From Caldisericales bacterium (GTDB taxonomy: Bacteria > Caldisericota > Caldisericia > JAAYUI01): 64,000 nucleotides of DNA. The DNA lies in assembly GCA_012517765.1 (NCBI GenBank), contig JAAYUI010000019.1, positions 62,001 to 126,000 of the forward strand, read 5' to 3'. A program made the translations under genes and the position numbers. Under the pieces are notes generated by a model that saw only the letters and a list, made by a program, of their open reading frames with translations, had not been told where the DNA came from and did no database searches. Of the stretch, positions 57,400-64,000 are shown in pieces (position 1 is the first letter of the stretch; the number at the start of each line of letters is the position of its first letter).

Positions 57400-58574
57400 A
57401 CTCCATTTATCTTGACCATTCTGCCACAACACCGCTTGATGATGAGGTCCTTAAAAGAATGATGCCCTATTTTTCCGAGATCTTTGCCAATGCCTCCTCA
57501 ATGCACTCCCAGGGCCAAAAAGCGGCCGAGGCAATAGAAGAGGCAAGGCTGCAAGTGGCTGGGCTCATCAATGCAAGCCCAAGCGAGATAATCTTTACAT
57601 CAGGTGGTACTGAATCCGACAACTTGGCAATCAGGGGCTTGTTTTTGAGGCTTTGCCCGGAGAAAAATGAAATAATAACATCTGCAATCGAGCACCATGC
57701 AGTTTTGCACACAGTACAGGACCTTGAAAAACACTACGGTGCAAAAGCGATATATCTCCCTGTCGACGGGAAGGGCAGGGTCAACCCGGCAGACGTCGAA
57801 AAAGCAATAACTGGCAAAACATCCCTGGTCTCAATTATGATGGCAAACAATGAAATCGGGACAATCGAACCAATTGAGGGGATTGCCAGGATATGCAAGC
57901 TGAGGGGTGTGGCGTTCCACACGGATGCCGTGCAGGCAGTAGGGAAAATCCCTGTAGATGTAAAAACACTCGGCGTTGACCTGCTCTCGATGTCGGCCCA
58001 TAAATTTTATGGCCCGAAAGGCGTTGGCGCCCTTTATGTCAAAAAAGGTATCAGACTAAACCCTGTAATGACAGGTGGTTCACACGAAAGAAATCTCCGT
58101 TCCGGAACATACAACACCCCCGGGATTGTCGGAATGGGTTGGGCAGCAAAACTTGCAAAAGACAGACTCTCCTGGCACATGGAGCACACTGCAGCACTTC
58201 GGGATACGCTCCAGAAAAGAATTTTTGATGAAATACCAGATGTCTTTGTGAATGGTGACGAAGAAAACAGATTACCCCAGCTGCTCAACATCAGCATCAA
58301 GTTTGCGGAGGGCGAATCAATGTTGATGTTTCTTGATATGGACGGCAACATACAGGCATCTTCCGGGTCAGCATGCACATCAAAATCACTTGCCGCATCG
58401 CATGTGCTCAATGCCATGTGCATCCCGCACGAGTTCATAAATGGATCAATAAGGTTTTCGTTTGGAAAAGACAACACGGTGGAGCATGTGGACAAGGTCA
58501 TGGCGATCTTCCCGCAGATTGTAAAAAAACTAAGAGAAATGTCGGCAATTGGCCCCGACAAACCAGCGAGGTGA
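57396..58574 (+). CDS. nifS: Cysteine desulfurase (NifS/IscS family)
   Basis: 392 residues from ATG 57396, which follows AAGGAGGGG. It removes sulfur from cysteine as a protein persulfide. PLP binds K203 (MSAHKFYGPKG) and the persulfide Cys is C327 (ASSGSACTSKSL), both in family position. The SGSAC type is that of group I (NifS/IscS) enzymes. It precedes a U-type scaffold, so it most likely serves Fe-S cluster assembly; it may also feed the TusA relay elsewhere in the window. Confidence 0.95.
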   Translation: MNSIYLDHSATTPLDDEVLKRMMPYFSEIFANASSMHSQGQKAAEAIEEARLQVAGLINASPSEIIFTSGGTESDNLAIRGLFLRLCPEKNEIITSAIEHHAVLHTVQDLEKHYGAKAIYLPVDGKGRVNPADVEKAITGKTSLVSIMMANNEIGTIEPIEGIARICKLRGVAFHTDAVQAVGKIPVDVKTLGVDLLSMSAHKFYGPKGVGALYVKKGIRLNPVMTGGSHERNLRSGTYNTPGIVGMGWAAKLAKDRLSWHMEHTAALRDTLQKRIFDEIPDVFVNGDEENRLPQLLNISIKFAEGESMLMFLDMDGNIQASSGSACTSKSLAASHVLNAMCIPHEFINGSIRFSFGKDNTVEHVDKVMAIFPQIVKKLREMSAIGPDKPAR

Positions 58575-58577
58575 TTC

Positions 58578-58991
58578 ATGTATTCAGAGAAGGTTATCGA
58601 GCATTTTAGAAACCCGAGAAACGTTGGAGTGATCAATGATGCAGACGGTGTTGGCGAGGTTGGAAACCCGGTCTGCGGCGACATGATGACGTTTTACATC
58701 AAGGTGAAGGACGGCATCATAACCGACATCAAGTTCAAGACGTTTGGATGCGGAGCGGCAATAGCTGTCTCCTCCATTATTTCTGAATTGGTCAAAGGGA
58801 AAAATGTTGATGAGGCACTCTCAATCTCCAGTAAGGCTGTAGTGGATGCACTTGGTGGGCTGCCATCAAACAAAGTCCATTGTTCAAATCTTGGCGCAGT
58901 CGCACTTGCAAGGGCAATAAACGACTACAAGAGGAGAAACGGGCTTCCATACGAGAACATCCCGGAACCAGAGGACGTTGAAGAAGGCTAG
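58578..58991 (+). CDS. nifU: Fe-S cluster scaffold protein (NifU N-terminal/IscU type)
   Basis: 137 residues. It assembles nascent Fe-S clusters from iron and NifS-supplied sulfur. The three ligand cysteines are C33 (NPVCGDMM, with the lability Asp35), C58 (FGCGAAIA) and C102 (VHCSNLG). It lacks the C-terminal ferredoxin and Nfu domains of full NifU, so it is IscU-like in length. It begins 3 bases after the nifS stop and is the last gene of the operon. Confidence 0.94.
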   Translation: MYSEKVIEHFRNPRNVGVINDADGVGEVGNPVCGDMMTFYIKVKDGIITDIKFKTFGCGAAIAVSSIISELVKGKNVDEALSISSKAVVDALGGLPSNKVHCSNLGAVALARAINDYKRRNGLPYENIPEPEDVEEG

Positions 58992-59002
58992 AAAATAAAA
59001 AT

Positions 59003-59078
59003 GGTGCCCAGGGACGGACTTGAACCGCCGACACGAGGATTTTCAGTCCACTGCTCTACCAACTGAGCTACCTAGGCA
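59003..59078 (-). tRNA. tRNA-Phe (GAA)
   Basis: A 76-base cloverleaf with encoded CCA. The acceptor is GCCTAGG/CCTGGGC (one G-U pair), the anticodon loop CTGAAAA has anticodon GAA, and the T-arm is GGCGG-TTCAAGT-CCGTC. The anticodon stem GTGGA/TCCTC has a U-U mismatch at positions 28-42, which is unusual for this tRNA. Confidence 0.93.
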
Positions 59079-59091
59079 CCTCGCTTGATAA

Positions 59092-59119
59092 ATTTATCTA
59101 CATAGGCGCTTTTGTCAAG
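59092..59119 (-). promoter_or_regulatory. Promoter of tRNA-Phe
   Basis: On the minus strand, TTGACA (59119-59114), a 16-base spacer and TAAATT (59097-59092), followed by 13 bases to the mature tRNA 5' end. Confidence 0.55.
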
Positions 59120-59178
59120 AAAGCAAACCGGTAGTCGTTGATTCAAAATAAACCTATTTTGTGAAACAGGAGGGTTTT

Positions 59179-60288
59179 ATGGCTTGGAGATTGCTAGATT
59201 GTGGTGGTCTGGACGGATGGACAATCCATAGCATTTATGAAGCGGTGGCAAAAGAGGTTGGAAAGGGCAATTCACCAAACACGCTTATCAACTGCCACCC
59301 TGCCTGGCCCTATGTCTGCCTTGGAGTCAACCAGCTGCTGGAAAAAGAAGTGGAAGAGGAATTTTGCAAGAAAAACAACGTCCCGATCCTCAGGAGGCAG
59401 GCAGGCGGCGGTGCAGTCTTCCTCGATCCATACCAGTTCTTCTACCACATTGTCGCCAAAAATGATGATCCGATCGTCATGGGTGACCCTGTCACCGTCT
59501 CAGAGAGGCTCCTCAGGCCAACGGTTTCTACATACAAAACCTTTGGCTGTGATGCGTCATTCAAGCCACTCAATGACGTCGTCATTGGCCACAGAAAGGC
59601 CTCCGGAAATGCCCTCGCAAACATGCACGGGGCATCATTCTTCGTCGGGAACGTCATCATGGACGCGGACGTCGAAATGATGGCCCAGGTGCTAAAGGTG
59701 CCGTCTGAAAAATTCAGGGACAAGATAATCGAGAGTGTCAGGGAACACATGACCTCGCTGAAGAGGGAGCTTGGAAGGGACGTCACCTATGAAGAGGTCC
59801 AGAAAGTATATCTTCCTGCATTTGAGAACGATCTTGGCGTCAAGCTTGAAAGGGGCCAGCTGACCGACGCAGAGCAAAAGCACCTCGACGAGATTTTTGC
59901 CATCACAAAAACTGAAGAATGGGTCCACCGCAGGACAAGGGGTCACGAGAAACTCATGGACATGTCCGGCAAGAGGACAAAGGTCATGTCCGGGCTAATC
60001 ATCGCCGAGGCCGACCTCAAGTCTGACAAGCTGGTCAGGACAACCCTCTCGATCAAGGATGACCACATTGACGATATCGTCATCTCTGGTGATTTTTTCA
60101 TCGCTCCGATAGATTCACTGCCGGAGCTTGAAAACACGCTCAAGGGCAAAAAAATGGACAGGGATGAGCTCCTGACCGCTGTAAACGGTTTCTTTGCTTC
60201 AGGGCCAAAAGTGTTCGGCGTCAAGCCGGAGGACATTGTTGAGGTCATCTTCAAGGCCAGGGATAATTCTGTCGGCGTTGTAGGGTAG
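59179..60288 (+). CDS. lplA: Lipoate-protein ligase A-family protein
   Basis: 369 residues from ATG 59179, which follows CAGGAGGG by 3-4 bases; GTG 59161 is inside the leader. The biotin/lipoyl ligase fold is shown by LRRQAGGGAVFLDPYQFFYHIV (about 71-92), close to RRxxGGGAVYHD. The usual catalytic-lysine region reads HRKASGNALANMHGASFFVGNV. The C-terminal third (SGLIIAEADLKSDKLVRTTLSI, about 255-369) fits the accessory domain of LplA. It attaches lipoate or octanoate to lipoyl domains, for instance of the glycine cleavage system, but no lipoyl-dependent enzyme is in this window. A terminator follows. Confidence 0.88.
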   Translation: MAWRLLDCGGLDGWTIHSIYEAVAKEVGKGNSPNTLINCHPAWPYVCLGVNQLLEKEVEEEFCKKNNVPILRRQAGGGAVFLDPYQFFYHIVAKNDDPIVMGDPVTVSERLLRPTVSTYKTFGCDASFKPLNDVVIGHRKASGNALANMHGASFFVGNVIMDADVEMMAQVLKVPSEKFRDKIIESVREHMTSLKRELGRDVTYEEVQKVYLPAFENDLGVKLERGQLTDAEQKHLDEIFAITKTEEWVHRRTRGHEKLMDMSGKRTKVMSGLIIAEADLKSDKLVRTTLSIKDDHIDDIVISGDFFIAPIDSLPELENTLKGKKMDRDELLTAVNGFFASGPKVFGVKPEDIVEVIFKARDNSVGVVG

Positions 60289-60307
60289 TTTCTTAATAAA
60301 CTTCACA

Positions 60308-60340
60308 AAAACTGGCGATGATTGGGTCACCGCCAGTTTT
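60308..60340 (+). terminator. Rho-independent terminator after lplA
   Basis: AAAACTGGCG (60308-60317) pairs perfectly with CGCCAGTTTT (60331-60340) across a 13-base loop, ending in TTTT and an AT-rich tail. Confidence 0.75.
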
Positions 60341-60433
60341 CTATTTGTCTAAATTTTTCATTCAAAAAAATCATCATTTCTTCTAGTTCATCCAACGGCT
60401 TCTAACAAATTATATTTCTTTTACGCACCCGCC

Positions 60434-60462
60434 TTGACTCAAAACCTCCATTGTGATATATG
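60434..60462 (+). promoter_or_regulatory. Promoter of the tetR-MMPL operon
   Basis: TTGACT (60434-60439), a 17-base spacer and TATATG (60457-60462). Transcription should start near 60469, inside the first operator. Confidence 0.5.
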
Positions 60463-60497
60463 ACTGATTAGTCAGTCACTGACTGATGGTTCAGTCA
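60461..60497 (+). promoter_or_regulatory. Two tandem TetR-type operators
   Basis: Two identical inverted repeats, TGACTGA-N4-TCAGTCA, at 60461-60478 (centre TTAG) and 60480-60497 (centre TGGT), with one base between. The centre-to-centre distance is 19 bases. They cover the -10 box, the transcription start and the region up to the Shine-Dalgarno site of the tetR gene. Confidence 0.8.
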
Positions 60498-60509
60498 CAA
60501 GGAGACGAG

Positions 60510-61094
60510 ATGGACAGAAAAGACGAGATAATGGAAGCGGCGGTCGCGGTCATTTCTGAAAAGGGCTTTGCCAAAACCAGGATTGCCGACATCGTTGCCC
60601 AGGCCGGAGTGGCACAGGGAACTTTCTACCTCTATTTCGAGAGCAAGGAAGCGCTGATGGTGGAGATGGCAAAAGAGCTCATCGAAAGAATGCAGCACAG
60701 CTTCCAGTACAACCTTCTCGAACAGAAGACGATATCCCAAAAAGAATTTGTTGAAAAAGTGTACGAAATTTTTCATGGTTTCACAGGAATTGTCCGCGAT
60801 AACGCCCAGACAATAAGGATCCTCGCAAATGAGGCCAAGAACAACGAGGACCTCCACAAATTCCAGATAATGGTGCTGGGGCGTGTGAGCAACTATCTGA
60901 CCGAGCTCCTGAACCTGGGGAAAAAATCGGGCATCCTGAGGGAAAACGACTACAAGTCAATCATCAGCATGGCTTTGATGGCCATCCTGCAATTTTTCAC
61001 CTCAAACGCCAACTATGAATTTCCCATGGATGATGCAATTGATGAATTCATTGACATTTGCCTTTACGGCCTTCTGAGGGACAAGAATGCTTGA
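60510..61094 (+). CDS. TetR-family transcriptional repressor
   Basis: 194 residues from ATG 60510 after AAGGAG. The N-terminal DNA-binding domain (DEIMEAAVAVISEKGFAKTRIADIVAQAGVAQGTFYLYFESKEAL, about 5-49) is a clear TetR helix-turn-helix; the helical ligand domain is about 55-194. It overlaps the MMPL transporter gene by 8 bases and has two perfect operators over its promoter. It likely represses itself and the transporter until a ligand, perhaps a lipid or hydrophobic compound, binds. Confidence 0.93.
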   Translation: MDRKDEIMEAAVAVISEKGFAKTRIADIVAQAGVAQGTFYLYFESKEALMVEMAKELIERMQHSFQYNLLEQKTISQKEFVEKVYEIFHGFTGIVRDNAQTIRILANEAKNNEDLHKFQIMVLGRVSNYLTELLNLGKKSGILRENDYKSIISMALMAILQFFTSNANYEFPMDDAIDEFIDICLYGLLRDKNA

Positions 61095-63126
61095 AAAAAT
61101 CGCCGGCTGGATTGTCAAAAACAGGGTAGGGGTCGCAATCTTCAGCCTTGGTCTTTTGCTTCTTTCTGCAATAGGGACCGGGAAGCTCTCAATAAATTAT
61201 GATTTCTACTCATATCTCCCCCAGGACATCAGTTCTGTCAAAGGGCAAAAAATATTGCAGGAGGATTTTGGGTTTTCCGACACCATCTATGTTGTGCTTT
61301 CCGGAAAAACAGTCAGCGAAACCAAGGAGATCATCGACAGGCTGAACAAAATGCCTGATGTTGCAGAAACTTTCTGGTATTCGGACCTGGAGGACGTGAA
61401 GGTGCCGGAGGATTTTGCCTCAAAAGAGGCCAGGGAAAAATTTCTTTTGGGGGAAGACACACTGGTTCAAGTCACACTGGCACCAACAGGCAGAAAACCC
61501 TCGCAGCAGGCAGAAGCAATCAAGGCAGGCCTTGGCGTTGATGCAAGGATTGTCGGCGATTTTCTTTACAACCAGGAAATCGAGAGGCTTTCAAACTCGG
61601 CCAAAAGCTCCATGCTCATTATTGCCGTTGTGGTCATTCTCCTGGTGCTTGTCCTGGCACTGACCCAACCAGCCTACTCAATACTCTTTCTTGTTTCTGC
61701 AGGAATCGCCATACTCATAAATTTTGGCCTGACCGGATTTTTCAGGGGCCAGATGAGCTTCATGACGTCATCAGTTGCCGCAGCGCTCCAGCTTGCGGTC
61801 ACAATGGATTATGCCATATTCCTGCTGCACCGCTACGAGGAGGAAAAGAAAACACTCCCCTCCCTAAAAGCAATGGCAAAATCGATTGCAAAGACCTCCA
61901 CGGCCGTACTTTCCTCCGGTCTGACCACAATGGCCGGCTTCCTGGCACTCCTTTTTATGAGCATAAAGATGGGGGGAGACATGGGAATAGTCATGGCCCA
62001 GGGTGTTTTTGTTGGCTTCATCGTGACGCTTACGATACTGCCTGCCCTGATATTGATAATTGAAAAACCACTTGGAATCCTCAAACATAGAAACTTTTTT
62101 CCAAACATGGAAAAGCTTGGCAATTTTGTAGTGAGGAACAAGGGCATCATTGCGCTCGTATTTCTGGTACTTGCAGTTCCGGCTTTTATCGGCTCAAACA
62201 TGCAACCTGTCACCTACTCGTTTGAAGAAGGCATAAAGCTTGGGGATGATGTACAAAAAGACCTCGATCTGGTGATGGAGAAGTTTGGTGGTGGGCACAC
62301 GGTTTCGGTCCTGTTACTCGGCATGGACGAAAACCAAAGGCTCGGGATCGAGGAAGAGCTGTCAAAAGTGCCCCATGTCAAGGAAATAATTGGGCCGCTC
62401 TCGACTGGATCTGCTTATGTCCCAAGATCATACATACCCAAAAAAGTGCTTGCGAAACTGGAATCAGAGGGCAAGCACCTGCTGACTGTAACACTGGACG
62501 CACCAGACAAAGCCGGGTTGGAAGAATCCTTTGAGGGAATAAAGGCAATAGAAGGCAGGCATGAAGGCAGGATACTGGCTACAGGCATAGATATGATCCA
62601 GTATGATATTGAAAAAATGGGCACCTCTGACAATTTGAAGGTCAACCTGGCAACAATAATAGGTGTGTTCGCCATAGTCTGGATAGCACTGATGAGATTT
62701 AGGCCATCACTTGTCCTGATCTTTGGAATAGAAGTGGCGATATGGCTCAATGTGGCCATCCAGTGGTTCATGAACTCGCCACCAATATTTTTCTTTGCTC
62801 CTGTTGCGCTTGGCGCAATACAACTAGGTGCAACAGTTGATTATTCAATCCTGATAGCAACAAGGTATTTTGATGAATCAAAGGACAAACCACCGGATGA
62901 AGCCATGAAAATATCTGTAAGAGAAGGCTCCCCTGCAATCATTACGTCAGCTCTGACGCTTTTTGGTGCATGCGCAGCAATCTCGGTTACCTCGCAAATA
63001 TCAATGGTCAAGGATTTGTCAATGATGCTGGCAAGAGGCGCCCTCATCTCTGGAATCATGGTAGTCACTGCAATACCAGCATTCCTTTTGCTCTTCAGGG
63101 GAAAATTAAGGAGGAAAAATGCGTAA
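61087..63126 (+). CDS. MMPL/RND-superfamily transporter
   Basis: 679 residues with two halves, each with an N-terminal helix, an outer domain, and a group of about five helices, i.e. 12 helices in total. Characteristic segments are VTMDYAIFLLHRYEEEKK (about 236-253) and its counterpart VDYSILIATRYFDESKD in the second half, with acidic residues used for proton coupling. MMPL proteins export lipids or hydrophobic drugs. Start ATG 61087 overlaps tetR. The stop overlaps the next exported-protein gene, so the set is probably one efflux system. Confidence 0.93.
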   Translation: MLEKIAGWIVKNRVGVAIFSLGLLLLSAIGTGKLSINYDFYSYLPQDISSVKGQKILQEDFGFSDTIYVVLSGKTVSETKEIIDRLNKMPDVAETFWYSDLEDVKVPEDFASKEAREKFLLGEDTLVQVTLAPTGRKPSQQAEAIKAGLGVDARIVGDFLYNQEIERLSNSAKSSMLIIAVVVILLVLVLALTQPAYSILFLVSAGIAILINFGLTGFFRGQMSFMTSSVAAALQLAVTMDYAIFLLHRYEEEKKTLPSLKAMAKSIAKTSTAVLSSGLTTMAGFLALLFMSIKMGGDMGIVMAQGVFVGFIVTLTILPALILIIEKPLGILKHRNFFPNMEKLGNFVVRNKGIIALVFLVLAVPAFIGSNMQPVTYSFEEGIKLGDDVQKDLDLVMEKFGGGHTVSVLLLGMDENQRLGIEEELSKVPHVKEIIGPLSTGSAYVPRSYIPKKVLAKLESEGKHLLTVTLDAPDKAGLEESFEGIKAIEGRHEGRILATGIDMIQYDIEKMGTSDNLKVNLATIIGVFAIVWIALMRFRPSLVLIFGIEVAIWLNVAIQWFMNSPPIFFFAPVALGAIQLGATVDYSILIATRYFDESKDKPPDEAMKISVREGSPAIITSALTLFGACAAISVTSQISMVKDLSMMLARGALISGIMVVTAIPAFLLLFRGKLRRKNA

Positions 63127-64000
63127 GGTCCTCTTGGTGGCAATAATTGCAACAATTGCCCTTGCAATGCCAGTCATGGCTGCAAGCACACCATTGACAA
63201 AAAGAACACAGACAGTTTACGCTGTCCTGAACTGGGATGGAAAACTGATTGAAGAATCTGTTGTAAACTGGCTCCGCGTAGAAGGAGCTGGCAAAATATC
63301 GATCCAGGACAAACCGGAAATTTCGGATGTAGTATCACTTGATCCGGGTATGAAACCTGAAATTGCTGGCCGCAACATAACATGGAAATTTAATTCAAAA
63401 GGGCAGAAAGATATCTTCTATACAGGCAAAACAGACAAGCCACTGCCAATAAGCTTTGATGTGGAGTTGCTATTAGACGGCAAAAAAACAAAACCAGAAC
63501 AAACAATTGGGAAAAATGGTAAGATAACTCTCTCCATGTCCTTCACAAACAAACTGCCAAAAACTGTCGATTTGAGCTGGAGAGAGGGCGACAAGACAGT
63601 CACAAAGAAGAAAACGCTCTACCAGCCAATGACTGTCATGGTGCAAGCTGAAATGCCTGTTGACTCATACATCACCCTGGAAGCAAAAGACGCCATGTCG
63701 ATGACCATTGGAAGCCGCAAAAGGATCATCTGGACACTTCTTCCAAGCCCCGATGGCAAAGCCGTGCTTGAATATTCAAGCGATTCGGTGACATTGCCAT
63801 CTGTCCAAATCTCAATCCTGCCAAGAATTCCAGATATCCCGATACCAAGTATCGACCCTGCAATCCAGGACCTTCTGGCATCCGTTGCTGACAACACCGA
63901 CCTTCTCGATATGGCTGGAATAGAGATCAACCTTGACCCAGACAAAATATTGTCCCAGCTGGTGTCCCTTCAGTCTCTCCTTGATGCCTCAAAACAGGCG
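63119..64000 (+). CDS. Exported protein of the MMPL operon (3' truncated)
   Basis: 294 codons are visible and the frame is open to the window end. ATG 63119 follows AAGGAGG and overlaps the MMPL stop by 8 bases. MRKVLLVAIIATIALAMPVMA is a signal peptide. The mature part is beta-rich at first (SFDVELLLDGKKTKPEQT, TVDLSWREGDKTVTKKK, WTLLPSPDGKAVLEYSS), turning helical and Leu-rich near the end (IDPAIQDLLASVADNTDLLD). That ending hints at YhgE/Pip-like companions of MMPL transporters, but the visible part is not enough to assign it. Confidence 0.75.
   Translation, partial: MRKVLLVAIIATIALAMPVMAASTPLTKRTQTVYAVLNWDGKLIEESVVNWLRVEGAGKISIQDKPEISDVVSLDPGMKPEIAGRNITWKFNSKGQKDIFYTGKTDKPLPISFDVELLLDGKKTKPEQTIGKNGKITLSMSFTNKLPKTVDLSWREGDKTVTKKKTLYQPMTVMVQAEMPVDSYITLEAKDAMSMTIGSRKRIIWTLLPSPDGKAVLEYSSDSVTLPSVQISILPRIPDIPIPSIDPAIQDLLASVADNTDLLDMAGIEINLDPDKILSQLVSLQSLLDASKQA

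Noticed and set aside
1-64000. CRISPR array, insertion sequence, prophage or integrative element
   Set aside because: No regularly spaced repeats, transposase or integrase genes, or terminal repeats were seen; gene content looks like stable chromosome.

Overview
This window is bacterial. It carries the rpsB-tsf-pyrH-frr-uppS-cdsA-dxr-rseP-ispG block in its usual bacterial order, together with dnaB, an ECF sigma factor, an FtsB/DivIC-like protein, MEP-pathway isoprenoid genes and selA. The organism is almost certainly a strict anaerobe. It has a full HdrABC/MvhADG hydrogenase-heterodisulfide reductase set, many iron-sulfur proteins, a sulfur-relay operon, an adenosylcobalamin-linked mutase module and PEP carboxykinase. 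Arginine is mostly AGG/AGA and GC content is moderate. I cannot name the phylum from the sequence alone. Genes are very tightly packed: ATGA stop-start overlaps are the rule, three convergent gene pairs overlap and a fourth abuts, and no gap without a gene exceeds about 275 bases.

Layout. 1-3972: truncated M20 peptidase, exported protein, CPBP membrane protein and 6-phosphofructokinase. 4044-5267: a convergent pair of surface/membrane genes. 5416-16101: the hydrogenase/Hdr operon (hdrC, hdrB, FAD oxidoreductase, six-motif polyferredoxin, mvhD-like, double-length hdrA, mvhD, mvhG, mvhA, maturation protease). 16193-19993: an orphan gene, then a minus-strand ECF sigma operon with three membrane genes. 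19994-28278: dnaB, methyltransferase, a DUF4091-like exported protein, a large hybrid histidine kinase and an XRE regulator. 28335-32652: tRNA-Met, FtsB/DivIC-like gene, cobO-meaB-mutase B12 subunit-pckA and an autoregulated XRE gene. 32680-45502: a subtilase with duplicated tail modules, hflX, then the rpsB-to-ispG operon with a structured rpsB leader. 45617-51583: dsrE2-tusA-dsrEFH-like sulfur relay operon behind a CstR-type operator, an AraC/GyrI regulator, and a CstR-like repressor with a FAD oxidase and a CCG iron-sulfur protein. 51733-58991: speH, selA-nth, thioesterase and CoA-binding genes, dxs, and merR-nifS-nifU. 59003-64000: tRNA-Phe, a lipoate ligase-like gene, and a TetR-MMPL-exported protein operon behind two tandem operators.

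How it works together. The Hdr/Mvh operon encodes cytosolic hydrogen-linked, flavin-based electron transfer. The cobO-meaB-mutase genes and pckA suggest propionate/methylmalonyl and C3-C4 interconversion. Sulfur handling appears in three places (tusA/dsrE, nifS/nifU, CstR-linked genes), which fits a cell rich in Fe-S proteins.

The strongest non-gene signal is a promoter grammar. At about a dozen transcription units a sigma70-like promoter has its -10 box 5-10 bases before the start codon and no Shine-Dalgarno sequence, which implies leaderless mRNAs. SD-led genes are common too. The rpsB leader holds two mutually exclusive pairings, one of which covers the SD. Several operators (XRE, TetR, CstR-type) sit exactly on these promoters.
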